64,000 bases of DNA from Bdellovibrionales bacterium RIFOXYD12_FULL_39_22 (GCA_001770205.1 MEQL01000049.1:1-64000), one strand, 5' to 3'; counted from the stretch's first letter, positions 41,636 through 51,537 are shown. Numbers and translations: made by a program. The notes: generated by a model from the sequence alone, not told the origin.

Positions 41636-43561
41636 ATGGTTATTAAACATAGAATCATTTTCACCTTTCTTTCGCTGGCGTTCTTTTTTTTCATAGTCTT
41701 TTTAAAAGCTTTTATCGTGCAGGTATATGATCGCGCGGAGTTAATTGAAAAATCGAAAAAGCAAATTTTCCGCGAAAGCAAAGTCTTTTCTCATCGTGGA
41801 AATATCTATGATCGCAATGGCTCGCCTTTGGCCATAAACGTCCAAACCTATAGTATTTTTACTATCCCTAAAAACGTAAAGGGAGGAAACGAAAATTACC
41901 GAAAACTCGGCCGCATCGTGCCAGAGTTAGGGGCAGCTAAAATTCTATCAACAATTAAAAATCGCGAAAAATACACTTGGATTGCACGCAAAATCTCTTT
42001 AACAGATAAACAAGTTGATGCCATTTCAGAATTAAGCAAAAATGGCGGAATATATATAGAGCCAGTTCCACAAAGAATCTATCCCAACCGAGAACTCATG
42101 TCGCAAGTTTTGGGTTTTGTCGGCGTAGACAACATGGGATTGGCAGGAGCGGAATATCAATTTGATGATCGCCTACGCGGTCGGCCATCCATCATCCGTT
42201 ACTATTTAGATGCTAAAGGACGTCCCATTAAAACGGAGGGCCCGGCCGTAACTAGTAATGCGGAAGATATTTATTTAAGTCTAGACAAAGAACTACAGGC
42301 CGTTGCCGAAAAATATTTAAAAGAGGCCGTCTTAGAGACAGGATCAAAAATTGGGGGGATTGGAATCATTGATCCGGCCAATGGTGAAATTTTAGCAGTG
42401 GCCAATTATCCCTCCTTTGATGCCAATACTCTTTCGCTCTCTCGTCCAGAAAATCGTAAACTCTCCTTTGTCGTTGATCCTATTGAACCAGGATCAATCT
42501 TTAAAATTTTAACAGTGGCCTCAGCACTAGAAAACAAAGTGGCCACTCCAACTACAAACTATTACTGCGAACAAGGCCGATTTTTAGTGGACAATCACTA
42601 CATCAGTGAAGCCGAGACAACTAAAAAATATGAATGGCTCTCTGTAAAAGAAATCATTGAACATAGTTCCAACATTGGCACTACCAAAATTGCTTTTGAT
42701 TTAACTTTCCCAAAACTAAATGAAACACTTATTGGCCTAAACATTGGGCAGAAAACTGGAATTGGAATTCCGGGGGAATCACGCGGAATTTTTGCACACA
42801 AGCAAAATGTATCTCCGCTGGCCCTAAGTAATTTGAGCTTTGGCCAAGGAGTTGCTACTACCGGGATTCAAATTTTGTCCGCCTATGCGGCCATTGCCAA
42901 CGGTGGAAATTATATTACCCCGACGATTGTTAAAAGAGCGAAAGAAGCAATTAGGACGCGTCGGGTTTTCTCTTACAAAACAGCAAAAGAATTAACCGAT
43001 ATGCTGGTAGGGGCCGTGGAACAAGGAACCGGATCAAATGCCATGATTCCTTATTTTAAAATCGCAGGAAAGACTGGAACTGCTCAACGTCCAGATACGG
43101 CCGGAGGATATAGTGGATATATTCCTGGTTTCATCGGTTTTCCTGTTAACGTTAATAAAAAATTTGTTATCTATGTTTATTTGGATAATCCACAAACTAG
43201 CTCCTACTATGGGAACACGCTGGCGGCACCGGTATTTAAAAAAGTGGCACAATACATTCTATACAATAATAAGGAAATTAAAGCACTGGCCACCGCTGAT
43301 CGAAAGGAAAATATTCGTGAGCAGCAAAATTTTGATACAATCAAAACACAACAATCAGCAACTAGATTATTTGACAAAAAGATTGTTCCCAATTTATTGG
43401 GCCTTGACCGTGCGGCCATTCGCCGCATTATTGAAAGATACGGTTACAAAATTGTGGAAAGAGGAATCGGCGTTGTGACCTCTCAAATGCCAGATCCTCA
43501 AACACAGTATGAGGAAAACTCAGTAATAAATATTCGCTACTCTCCTCCAGAATATGAATAA
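41636..43561 (+). CDS. ftsI: septal peptidoglycan transpeptidase FtsI (PBP3) with PASTA domain
   Basis: Encodes 641 residues. One N-terminal membrane anchor (FTFLSLAFFFFIVFLKAFIV), a PBP dimerisation domain (SHRGNIYDRNGSPLAINV), and the transpeptidase domain with Ser287 in GSIFKI (SxxK), SSN in EHSSNIGTTK, and KTGTAQ. The C-terminal ~65 residues form one PASTA-type domain (IVPNLLGLDRAAIRRIIERYGYKI), more usual in FtsI proteins of deltaproteobacterial-type groups and Gram-positives than in enterobacteria. It cross-links septal peptidoglycan in the periplasm. Its end overlaps the start of murE. Confidence 0.95.
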   Translation: MVIKHRIIFTFLSLAFFFFIVFLKAFIVQVYDRAELIEKSKKQIFRESKVFSHRGNIYDRNGSPLAINVQTYSIFTIPKNVKGGNENYRKLGRIVPELGAAKILSTIKNREKYTWIARKISLTDKQVDAISELSKNGGIYIEPVPQRIYPNRELMSQVLGFVGVDNMGLAGAEYQFDDRLRGRPSIIRYYLDAKGRPIKTEGPAVTSNAEDIYLSLDKELQAVAEKYLKEAVLETGSKIGGIGIIDPANGEILAVANYPSFDANTLSLSRPENRKLSFVVDPIEPGSIFKILTVASALENKVATPTTNYYCEQGRFLVDNHYISEAETTKKYEWLSVKEIIEHSSNIGTTKIAFDLTFPKLNETLIGLNIGQKTGIGIPGESRGIFAHKQNVSPLALSNLSFGQGVATTGIQILSAYAAIANGGNYITPTIVKRAKEAIRTRRVFSYKTAKELTDMLVGAVEQGTGSNAMIPYFKIAGKTGTAQRPDTAGGYSGYIPGFIGFPVNVNKKFVIYVYLDNPQTSSYYGNTLAAPVFKKVAQYILYNNKEIKALATADRKENIREQQNFDTIKTQQSATRLFDKKIVPNLLGLDRAAIRRIIERYGYKIVERGIGVVTSQMPDPQTQYEENSVINIRYSPPEYE

Positions 43562-44966
43562 AAAAATGTTGCAAGAAATTTTGGCACCGCTTGGTATTGA
43601 CTGTTCTTCGTTGTCAAACAACATAAACATTGAAGGAATAACTTCTAATTTGCAGCATGCCTCCTCAACCGATTTGGCCTTTTATCGAATCCTGCCAGGA
43701 AAAGAGGCAGAAGAAAAATATATACAAAGAATCTCTTCTGCTCGATGTGGCCTATTAATCATCAATCGCCCCCCTCCGATGCCAATCTTTAACAACACAC
43801 TGGTGATAAGTGATAATTATTTTCTGCCAGTACAAAAAAAATTGGCAGACATCTTATATCCCTTCCCTGCACAATTAAAATTGGTAGGAGTGACGGGCAC
43901 CAACGGAAAAACCACCACCGTTAATCTGGCCGCTCAGATTGCCGGCCAATTAGGAAAGAAGGCCATTAGTATTGGTACATTGGGAATAAAAAATCAGAAA
44001 AATGAAATTTTGGTAGAGACACTTGATTCAACCATGCCCTCTTTCATTGAACTACGCCGACTACTTTTTACCTACGCTAAAAATGCGGAGGTGGCATTTA
44101 TGGAAATTAGTAGTCATGGCCTCGATCAAAATAGATTGTATGATTTAAAACTTGCAGTGGCCGCGTGGACAAATCTCACACAAGATCACTTGGACTACCA
44201 TCACGATATGGAAACCTACTTCAAGGCCAAGGCAAAGATCGCAACAACTTCGCTGGTAGAAAATGGAATTTGCTTTTTTTCAGAAGGAGAGGAGATGCTT
44301 TGTGCCAAAGTTGCCGCCAGTAGTAATAGGGCCGTGATGGCCGCCAGGATGGATTGGGGTAATTTAGAAAAACTTCCTCTGTTTTTTCGTTCGCTTTTTA
44401 ATCGTAAAAATTTACAACTTGCTTTGCAGTTGAATGGATTTATTTTTGAAAAAAATAAAAAAGCGATTACTCCTTCTCAAATTAATCTAGAAAAAATCAC
44501 TCCTCCTGAAGGGAGGCTTAATATTATACCTTTCAAGGATAATTATATTGTAATTGATTATGCACACACTCCCGACGCTTTAGAAAATATTGCTCTCGCC
44601 TTATCACGCGATTTTTCTGAAAAAAAACTGGCCATAATTTTTGGTTGCGGTGGAAATCGAGATCGCAAAAAAAGGCCACTCATGGGCGCCATCGCCAAAC
44701 AGTATGCTTCTCGAGTAGTTGTAACATCTGATAACCCTCGCGATGAAGTGCCAGAAGCAATCATTCAAGAGATCTTGGCCGGCATTTCTGATTTGCATTC
44801 TGTTACGGTAGAAGCAGATAGGAGTAAGGCCATTAAAATGGTGATGGCGACTGCCTCCAACGAAGTAATTCTTATCGCTGGAAAAGGCCATGAGACTTAC
44901 CAGGAAATTAAAGGAGTAAAGTATCCATTTTCTGATTATAGCGAGGTGGAAAAGTGGAAAAGCTAA
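43554..44966 (+). CDS. murE: UDP-MurNAc-tripeptide ligase MurE
   Basis: Encodes 470 residues of the Mur ligase family. ATP-binding motif VTGTNGKTTT, the central FMEISSHGLDQNRLYDL, DHLDYHHDMETYFKAK, and the C-terminal VTSDNPRDEVPEAII. The DNPR tetrapeptide indicates meso-diaminopimelate as the amino acid added to UDP-MurNAc-Ala-Glu, consistent with a Gram-negative wall. The start overlaps the end of ftsI by eight bases; the end overlaps the start of murF by 13 bases. Cytoplasmic enzyme of peptidoglycan precursor synthesis. Confidence 0.95.
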   Translation: MNKKMLQEILAPLGIDCSSLSNNINIEGITSNLQHASSTDLAFYRILPGKEAEEKYIQRISSARCGLLIINRPPPMPIFNNTLVISDNYFLPVQKKLADILYPFPAQLKLVGVTGTNGKTTTVNLAAQIAGQLGKKAISIGTLGIKNQKNEILVETLDSTMPSFIELRRLLFTYAKNAEVAFMEISSHGLDQNRLYDLKLAVAAWTNLTQDHLDYHHDMETYFKAKAKIATTSLVENGICFFSEGEEMLCAKVAASSNRAVMAARMDWGNLEKLPLFFRSLFNRKNLQLALQLNGFIFEKNKKAITPSQINLEKITPPEGRLNIIPFKDNYIVIDYAHTPDALENIALALSRDFSEKKLAIIFGCGGNRDRKKRPLMGAIAKQYASRVVVTSDNPRDEVPEAIIQEILAGISDLHSVTVEADRSKAIKMVMATASNEVILIAGKGHETYQEIKGVKYPFSDYSEVEKWKS

Positions 44967-46417
44967 AAATTGCCTATAAAAATATTCTCTCGTGCTCCAC
45001 CACCTCCCTTCATTTTTATCAAGGGACTTTGGCCCTCCCCAAATATTTTTCTGGGATATCCACCGACACTCGTTCTTGTCGTGAGGAAGATCTTTTTGTA
45101 GCTATTGCTGGAGAAAGTTTTGATGGGTTTGATCATCTTGAAAAAGTTTTAGAAAATGCTAGCAATAGAATATTGTTGGCCGTCTTTCAATCCAGTGCTA
45201 AAAATACCCAGCGGCTACTTTCCTTTCAGGCCAAATACTCTCATATAAGTTTTTTGGAAGTCACAAACAGTATAACTTTTTTGCAGGAATTGGCCGGCCA
45301 TCACCGAGATGATTGGATGGCACATTCAGCACAAAATAGCATTATTGGAATAACTGGATCCAATGGGAAAACTACCACCAAAGAGATGGTGGCCCACTTT
45401 TTTGAAGCAATCTATCCCAAGAAAGTTTTGGCCACTCGCGGAAATTTAAATAATCATATTGGTGTTCCTCTCACTCTTTTACGCCTTACTTCACAACACC
45501 AGATTGCCATTATTGAAATGGGATCTAATCACCCCGGAGAAATTGAGGCCCTTTGTAATATTGCTCGGCCACACTCCGGAATTATAACCAATATTGGTTC
45601 GGCACACTTAGAATTTTTTAAAGACGAAGAGGGTGTGTTTTTAGAAAAAAGCGCCCTATATCGGGCAATTTGGGGCCGGCCAGATCGCAAATTTTTTATT
45701 ATTCCTCTTGATGATCCCTATCTTTCTCGACTTGCGCCCTTCCCTGGTGCTTTTTTCTTTGCTGAAAAAGAAGCATCTTCTCTTTCTGATACTCACTCTT
45801 TTTGGCAACTACGTTTTACGGCATCTAATTCACTTGTGCTAATTAATCGTACACAAAACATTACGATTAATATTAACAATGACGCTGTATCAGAAAAACA
45901 TAATTTAAAAAATTTAGCAATGGCCTTGCTTTTGGCCTACTGCTACTCCCCTAATGCTCTTCGCGAACTTGAATTGGCCGGTAACAATTTTTCTCCACCA
46001 AAAAACAACCGCTCGATGTGGGTTACTCCTGATAACAGCAGTGTTCAGATTTTTTTAGATGCCTATAATGCTAATCCCTCTTCCATGCGTGCCTCTTTGC
46101 TATATTTTTGTGAACATGCTAACGCCAACAGTATTGATCTAGGGGAGTGTGCTTTTATTTTGGGAGATATGAATGAATTGGGAGATAGATGCCAAGAATT
46201 TCATGTTGAAATTGGATCTTTGATGGCCCAGCAAAAAATTACTGCCGCTTTTTTTATTGGCAAATATGCTAAATTCTACCAGCAGGGATTTGGAAATACC
46301 GGTAAGGTATTTGAACAAAAAAGCGCTTTTCTTCCTCTTTGGATGGAAATCAGAAAAAAATATCGCTATGTTTTTATTAAAGGTAGTCGCTCTGTTCAGC
46401 TGGAGTCATTGGTTTAA
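44954..46417 (+). CDS. murF: UDP-MurNAc-tripeptide--D-Ala-D-Ala ligase MurF
   Basis: Encodes 487 residues. The N-terminal substrate domain has STDTRSCREEDLFVAIAGESFDGFDHL; the ATP site is IGITGSNGKTTTKEM; the middle has TRGNLNNHIGVPLTLLRL and IIEMGSNHPGEIEALC; the C-terminal domain has FLDAYNANPSSMRASLLYF and GDMNELGDRC. It adds D-Ala-D-Ala to complete the UDP-MurNAc-pentapeptide. murF ends the operon here: mraY, murD, ftsW and murG, which usually follow, are not in this window, and the next gene is convergent. Confidence 0.95.
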   Translation: MEKLKIAYKNILSCSTTSLHFYQGTLALPKYFSGISTDTRSCREEDLFVAIAGESFDGFDHLEKVLENASNRILLAVFQSSAKNTQRLLSFQAKYSHISFLEVTNSITFLQELAGHHRDDWMAHSAQNSIIGITGSNGKTTTKEMVAHFFEAIYPKKVLATRGNLNNHIGVPLTLLRLTSQHQIAIIEMGSNHPGEIEALCNIARPHSGIITNIGSAHLEFFKDEEGVFLEKSALYRAIWGRPDRKFFIIPLDDPYLSRLAPFPGAFFFAEKEASSLSDTHSFWQLRFTASNSLVLINRTQNITININNDAVSEKHNLKNLAMALLLAYCYSPNALRELELAGNNFSPPKNNRSMWVTPDNSSVQIFLDAYNANPSSMRASLLYFCEHANANSIDLGECAFILGDMNELGDRCQEFHVEIGSLMAQQKITAAFFIGKYAKFYQQGFGNTGKVFEQKSAFLPLWMEIRKKYRYVFIKGSRSVQLESLV

Positions 46418-46453
46418 CGGAGATGGTTTTTTTTATTCGGTGCCGGCAGCAGT

Positions 46454-47134
46454 CTAAAAGCGATAGGAGAACATTGCTCCGGCACCACTGTCATCATTTC
46501 CACTATAAGCAAAGGGGGCCAGGTCTAATTGACTGCCAAAAAAATACTCTTCCGAGTTGTTTTTATTTATGGCCGCATATCCCGCAATTATCACATTAAT
46601 TCCGCCTAAAAAAAGATAGGTGTTTTTTACTTTCTCCGTCGATTTATAAATTAAGGCATTAATGAAATATTGGGTGGCAAGTAGGGACGTGGAATAAAAA
46701 ATATAAAGTCGCCTTGCTCTGGCCTCTTTGGCCGAAATTTCTAGAAGATGTTGGGCGATTGATGATTTAGAATAGTTATCAACATTATCATCTGTTAGTA
46801 GTTTATAAAAGCTAGCATCAACATCTGGAGAGGTTAGTTTATATATCCCTCGTCCTACATTTATGATGCCAATTGTCTGAATTGCTGCATATGATATTTT
46901 TGTAAAACTGCTTTCTGAATAGATATATCCAAAATTTCCCACTAAAAAGGCCATCCCGCCAGAAATAATATTTTCATATTGATTGTACTTAAATGGCCGT
47001 TTGGAATTTTGATACTGATTTTCATAGAACAAAATTGCGCGAGAATTTGAGTCTGAAGCATTCGCCTGACTATTGCCATATCCTGCCTTTACGGCCAAAA
47101 AACATAAAATGATGTAAGCAGATATTTGTTTCAT
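46454..47134 (-). CDS. exported membrane protein, family unknown
   Basis: Encodes 226 residues. A signal peptide (MKQISAYIILCFLAVKAGYG) is followed by alternating hydrophobic stretches (IISGGMAFLVGNFGYIYS, YAAIQTIGIINVGRGIYKL, YIFYSTSLLATQYFINALIY, TYLFLGGINVIIAGYAAI) and a C-terminus ending MFSYRF, whose terminal aromatic is compatible with an outer-membrane protein. It overlaps the stop of the preceding gene in the same transcript by four bases (ATGA). It is convergent with murF. No named family recognised. Confidence 0.65.
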   Translation of the reverse strand: MKQISAYIILCFLAVKAGYGNSQANASDSNSRAILFYENQYQNSKRPFKYNQYENIISGGMAFLVGNFGYIYSESSFTKISYAAIQTIGIINVGRGIYKLTSPDVDASFYKLLTDDNVDNYSKSSIAQHLLEISAKEARARRLYIFYSTSLLATQYFINALIYKSTEKVKNTYLFLGGINVIIAGYAAINKNNSEEYFFGSQLDLAPFAYSGNDDSGAGAMFSYRF

Positions 47135-48270
47135 AGAATTATATCAATCCCGGTGTAGATTGAATGCTCCGTACTTTGCTGTGCCGATCCTAAACATGAC
47201 TCCCTTGAATAAGTAAGTCCAATGTTTAAATATTGTGAATTAAATCGCATACCCCAACTTTGAAAATATTTACCGCTGCTAAATAGAAGTGAAAATAGTC
47301 CGATGTTGTAACGCGAACTCATAATGATATGTTCTTGGCCCAATTCTAAAAAATATCCATAAAATGGAATCTCCAGCGATAAATCAAAAGCACCATAAGT
47401 AGTTTTTAAGTTTTTGCCTAATCCCAAAGTTGAGTATGTTTCAAACAAAAAATTTGTTTGCATAACCGCGGCCGTTCCAAGATCATTCCTTTGATCGTGG
47501 CCATCATTAATTTTACTATTTATGTTTTTGATTTGTAGTGCCAGTTTTGGAAAAAAAAGTGAGTCGTTATCAACAAAAAAACCAAGATCGGCCGCAACAC
47601 CATAGATTGTTTTCATTTGAACTAAGTCCTCAGGGGAAGAGAGGGCCAAGTCAAAAACTGAAAATACAGTGTTTGCAAATCCATGTTCATAATAAAAGAT
47701 GCTACCCCCTGCCGATAACGAAAACGTATTCGAAAAAATTGTGCTCTGGCCCAGCTTTCTACCGCTGGTTAGTCGCAAATTTTCATGATTCACTATATAT
47801 AAGGAAATTTCTGGAAAGGCGGGATTAAACATATATAAATCTGCCAGCAGATAATATGGCGAATATGCAATTTCAAACATCTTTGCTTTAAAAACAAAAT
47901 CCGAATTAAAAGAAAAGGTAGTGAAACTACTTGTTTGAAATATTTTTCTAACCATCTCTTCTGTTATTGGATAAAAAATAAGATTATGGCCATTATCAAT
48001 GGAATTACCATCCGACTTTCCCGCAAAAATGACCGAAACATCGTCTTCTTGTGAATATGAAAACAGCGCAGGATTACAACGCGCTGAAAAATTTTCTTTT
48101 GCTATAGTCGAACAAGCATTTCCCAGTGCCACCGTCTCAAAATTTCCGTTGGGGCGTAGCTGATGCGTGACAATTAGTGCTTGTGCCACATTTGCACATA
48201 GCACTAAGCTAGCAAAGGTCTTCTTTATATTCCTCAATGATTTTCTTAATAGCATCTTTTTGTTCTTCAT
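47131..48270 (-). CDS. predicted outer-membrane beta-barrel protein
   Basis: Encodes 379 residues with a signal peptide whose hydrophobic core is FASLVLCANVAQA. The mature part starts LIVTHQLRPNGNFETVALGNACSTIAKENFSARCNPALFSYSQED, resembling the plug of barrel proteins that begin with a conserved 'N-P-A' segment, and continues with many alternating strands (FNTFSLSAGGSIFYYEHGF, YGAFDLSLEIPFYGYFLELG, WGMRFNSQYLNIGLTY) to a final YTGIDIIL. It may be a FadL- or TraF-like barrel, not assignable further. Its start lies about 62 bases inside the upstream lipoprotein gene, so translation is coupled. An alternative start is 48255. Confidence 0.7.
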   Translation of the reverse strand: MKNKKMLLRKSLRNIKKTFASLVLCANVAQALIVTHQLRPNGNFETVALGNACSTIAKENFSARCNPALFSYSQEDDVSVIFAGKSDGNSIDNGHNLIFYPITEEMVRKIFQTSSFTTFSFNSDFVFKAKMFEIAYSPYYLLADLYMFNPAFPEISLYIVNHENLRLTSGRKLGQSTIFSNTFSLSAGGSIFYYEHGFANTVFSVFDLALSSPEDLVQMKTIYGVAADLGFFVDNDSLFFPKLALQIKNINSKINDGHDQRNDLGTAAVMQTNFLFETYSTLGLGKNLKTTYGAFDLSLEIPFYGYFLELGQEHIIMSSRYNIGLFSLLFSSGKYFQSWGMRFNSQYLNIGLTYSRESCLGSAQQSTEHSIYTGIDIIL

Positions 48271-49474
48271 TAAGTTCTTTTGGAGGGTTTAGCATAATAC
48301 CATCGATATTCCATTCTTTTGAATTATTGTTTTTTGAAACATCACTTTCTTTTTTATTTGACGATGCGCTGATAAAATAGTGCATCCCATTTGAAAAGTG
48401 GCGATAATTTTTTATAAAACTATCCAATCTAGTATTACAGCCAACGTCAAACATATCGTTAATCTGCTCAACATATAAAGCATCCTTCACTGCAGCGGCG
48501 GCCAAATATGCGCCCAAAACACTAATCTGTTGCTTCGCATTTTTATTTAATCTAGATTTCTTCGGGGCCAGCCCTTTAATTTTTTCTAAAAGATCAATCG
48601 ATGCATATAGTAGTGCAGTATCTACCGTCTCTAGCGATGGTACTTGCGCTAGTGTCGGCAATGACTCAAAAACGTTGTATATCAACTTAAATAGATTCAC
48701 GCGCTCATCTATCTTCAACAGGCCATATTCAATTTCGTCATCCCAATTATCTAGCGCATATTTTTTGATTTTTTTCTTTAGCTCTCCTTCGTCTTCTGGA
48801 AAGTTTTTTATTTTTGAGTCCATCTCTTTTTCACAATCCACATTCATCGCCTCAGCAGACGAGATGTGAGTGCTAACAAATTCATACATCGTCGTTTGCT
48901 TAAAAAAAACTGGCGAATCAATCTCGAAATTTGCCCAACACATATAATGGTGGCCAGAAGAATCTTCATATTCGTAATCACTGATATAATCAATCTCCAC
49001 CGTATAACTTATGTTCTGAGGATTCATTGCTTCCACACTCTTTCTCTTTTGCTCTGAACTTGTAGTTCCGCTTTTCGCATCCTGGCCCAAAAAAAGTCTA
49101 GAAAAATACCTTTGCGTCTCGCTAGAATAGGACCGCATCATTTCCCAATCAACCATGGCCGTCTTAAATAGTTGCATTTTTACAATCGGAAATAGTGAGT
49201 AGATATCAACGCCGCCTTTTATCGATAAGGCCTGCGCTTTCAAGTATTGTATTTCTAAATTTTCTGGCAAATAAGCAAGCGCCTGGTCTATTAACTTTAG
49301 TGCTAATCTGTGGTCTTGTGCATTCAGCGCATTTAAAATTTCTTCTTCCAGAAGGTCTGCCTTTTGTTTTTTGTCCTGCTGGTTTCCGCATGACGCTATC
49401 AATAATAAAATAATTAGCGGAAGTAAGAATGCGCGTAATGGTAATTCTTTTTGAAACATTTTGTGAATATACAC
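48209..49474 (-). CDS. lipoprotein with TPR-like N-terminal part
   Basis: Encodes about 421 residues from a GTG at 49474, or 416 from the ATG at 49459; neither has a strong ribosome binding site. The signal ends LLLIASCGN, a lipobox (IASC). Residues ~40-90 look like a tetratricopeptide pair (LEEEILNALNAQDHRLALKLIDQALAYLPENLEIQYLKAQAL). The rest is helical and charged, with four scattered cysteines, and matches nothing I recognise. It is first in a three-gene minus-strand set with the barrel protein and the small membrane protein, all overlapping, which suggests a joint envelope function. Confidence 0.7.
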   Translation of the reverse strand: MYIHKMFQKELPLRAFLLPLIILLLIASCGNQQDKKQKADLLEEEILNALNAQDHRLALKLIDQALAYLPENLEIQYLKAQALSIKGGVDIYSLFPIVKMQLFKTAMVDWEMMRSYSSETQRYFSRLFLGQDAKSGTTSSEQKRKSVEAMNPQNISYTVEIDYISDYEYEDSSGHHYMCWANFEIDSPVFFKQTTMYEFVSTHISSAEAMNVDCEKEMDSKIKNFPEDEGELKKKIKKYALDNWDDEIEYGLLKIDERVNLFKLIYNVFESLPTLAQVPSLETVDTALLYASIDLLEKIKGLAPKKSRLNKNAKQQISVLGAYLAAAAVKDALYVEQINDMFDVGCNTRLDSFIKNYRHFSNGMHYFISASSNKKESDVSKNNNSKEWNIDGIMLNPPKELNEEQKDAIKKIIEEYKEDLC

Positions 49475-49762
49475 AATCTTTTATTTTTTACAAGGTATTT
49501 CCTGAAATTACATGCTTTTAAGAGTTTTACTTTTTTAAAAAAACGACGGTGAAAAATTGACACGCCCAAGCTAACGATCAAAAAACGTCTAGCATATTCT
49601 TGTAAAACTTCCCTAATCAAGCGTACAGAGACGCAAAAGTGACCATTTTTTTTACAGAGGTATGTAATTTGGGGTAATAGTCAGTTTTAAAATTGATGAA
49701 ATTAATAGAAAAGATAAAATCTATTCAATGAGACTGTAACCACTAATTATAGGAGCAATCAC

Positions 49763-50209
49763 ATGAAAAAATTAATCTTTATACTAATAACGCTAACCTC
49801 ATTATCAGCAATGGCCGCGACTGAAGACGCGACAAAAAAAGCAGAAGTTCCAGAGACTTTTTCTACCTCTTTTTTATTTAAAGATCTTTGGGATTATGGA
49901 CCGACCCCCTTTGTAAGATTAACAAATGTAAACAATGGACAAGCTAGCCACCTATATTGCAATCATGACAGTAATATTCCTGATGACTTCATATCTTACT
50001 ACAATCGGGCCAATCAACCTGTCGCGGTGTTTGAATTTCCTAGCGAAAAAATCTGTCGCGAATTTTTTGACTGCGCAGCTTATTACTCTGAAGGAAAAGA
50101 ACTAAAAATTGAAGTTAATCGTCAGACAAAGAAAATAATTAAAATAGAGTTGCCAGAAGGATGTAAAAAAGATCTTTGGTCTTCGTTGGAACAAAATGCT
50201 GACGGCTAG
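49763..50209 (+). CDS. small secreted protein with four cysteines
   Basis: Encodes 148 residues with a signal peptide (MKKLIFILITLTSLSAMAA) and a mature domain containing cysteines in LYCNH, KICRE, FDCAA and EGCKK contexts. TAGGAG precedes the ATG. Its 288-base upstream gap (49475-49762) shows no other gene. The mature sequence (DYGPTPFVRLTNVNNGQASHLYC) is not recognised. The codon use and A+T richness look like those of the flanking envelope genes. Confidence 0.6.
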   Translation: MKKLIFILITLTSLSAMAATEDATKKAEVPETFSTSFLFKDLWDYGPTPFVRLTNVNNGQASHLYCNHDSNIPDDFISYYNRANQPVAVFEFPSEKICREFFDCAAYYSEGKELKIEVNRQTKKIIKIELPEGCKKDLWSSLEQNADG

Positions 50210-50238
50210 TCGCCAATAATAAGTGACATCGATTGCCG

Positions 50239-51537
50239 CTACATCACTCCGATCTCTTTCTCGCGAAATTTTCCCAGTCGCTTGCGAATAAGGGTATCGC
50301 GTTCTGCTTGAACTGTTTTATTTTTCGCATCGGTAACAAGCTCTTCTGTTCGATTATATAGTGCGCTAGTGTCTTGAATATCCTCTTGCAAGTGGCCAAT
50401 GGAACTGGCTATTGTCTTAAATGCATTTCTCATTTGCACTAGCTCGTGGGCCAAGCGCTCATTATCTGCCTTGATTTCTTGCGCCTCTTGATACTGCCGT
50501 TTAATAATTATACTCTGCTCTTGAGCACTTTGAATAAGCTCATCTTTATGCTTGATTTCCCCTCGTAGGTTGCGTGAAAAATCTTTTAGCTTATCTAAAT
50601 CTGTTTCATAAAGAGCAACCTTTCGACTTAATTGCTCATTTTCTTTTTTTAGTGCTTCGATACTTAAATGGGCCTGCTGAAATTCTCCACGAACTTTCGT
50701 AGTTTCTTCTTTACCTTTTTCCACTTCTTCTTTTTGTGCCTGTGCATATTTACGGATCTCTTCGATGTAAGCACTTGTTTTATACTCATGCGCCTGCATC
50801 GTCCTAATATGTCCCTTTAATTTCTCCACCTCTTCTTTTAATTGATTGGCCTCTATTTTATAAATCTGTGTCTGCTCTTTTGCCTGTTTAAAATCAGACT
50901 GTGCCTGATCAACATCCTTCTTTTGCTTGGTAATTTCTTCTTGTAATTTTTGAATTTCCTGGCGGGCCTTCTCCCCAAAAGTTTTTAACTCGTTAGAGTA
51001 ACGAATTAATTCCTCTACGTCGCTTTTGTGTTTTGCTTGATTGTGCTCTTGGGCCTCAACCTTTAACTTTCGTTCTTCTACATCAGCGCGCATATTATCT
51101 ACGCGCTCTTTGTCTTTTAGAATGTCACCTTTTAAGTTCTCTAGCTCTTGCATTTTTTCGTTAGCAGAAATAATTAACTGTTCTGCCTTGGCGGTTTGTG
51201 CTGCTGCCGCGCTCTGAATACGATCAGCATGGGCCCGTGTCTCTCGGCCATATTTTCTCAAGGCCTCAATTTCCCGATCAGCATTTTCTAGTTGTTCTGT
51301 TAAAGTAGCAATGGCCTTGTTATCTTGCTCTGTGGTTTTCTTTTCTAGCGCTATTTTATTTTTTAGAAAATCATCGCGTAATAACTCGAGTTGATCTTTG
51401 ATTTCATCAATTTCAGGTTGTCTGGCCTCCCAGACCGCACGATATATTCCTCGCTTTTTAGCATCCCCTAAAAGGCCGAAGATGGCGCGGTTGTGTGAAA
51501 TAAGTTCTTCCAAATTTTGGTATATTTTCCGACTCAT
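50239..51537 (-). CDS. long coiled-coil protein with internal repeats
   Basis: Encodes about 432 residues, almost wholly coiled coil with Glu, Lys and Gln heptads and no signal peptide or membrane segment. The N-terminal ~60 residues (QNLEELISHNRAIFGLLGDAKKRGIYRAVWEARQPEIDEI) are less coiled and could be a docking part. A short motif recurs at least four times: IEALRKYGRETRAHA, VEELIRYSNELKTFG, IEEIRKYAQAQKEEV and LDKLKDFSRNLRGEI. The ATG at 51537 is chosen because GGAGG lies 7 bases upstream. It may be a cytoplasmic filament or scaffold protein, comparable in general kind to bacterial intermediate-filament-like proteins; no family is assigned. Confidence 0.7.
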   Translation of the reverse strand: MSRKIYQNLEELISHNRAIFGLLGDAKKRGIYRAVWEARQPEIDEIKDQLELLRDDFLKNKIALEKKTTEQDNKAIATLTEQLENADREIEALRKYGRETRAHADRIQSAAAAQTAKAEQLIISANEKMQELENLKGDILKDKERVDNMRADVEERKLKVEAQEHNQAKHKSDVEELIRYSNELKTFGEKARQEIQKLQEEITKQKKDVDQAQSDFKQAKEQTQIYKIEANQLKEEVEKLKGHIRTMQAHEYKTSAYIEEIRKYAQAQKEEVEKGKEETTKVRGEFQQAHLSIEALKKENEQLSRKVALYETDLDKLKDFSRNLRGEIKHKDELIQSAQEQSIIIKRQYQEAQEIKADNERLAHELVQMRNAFKTIASSIGHLQEDIQDTSALYNRTEELVTDAKNKTVQAERDTLIRKRLGKFREKEIGVM

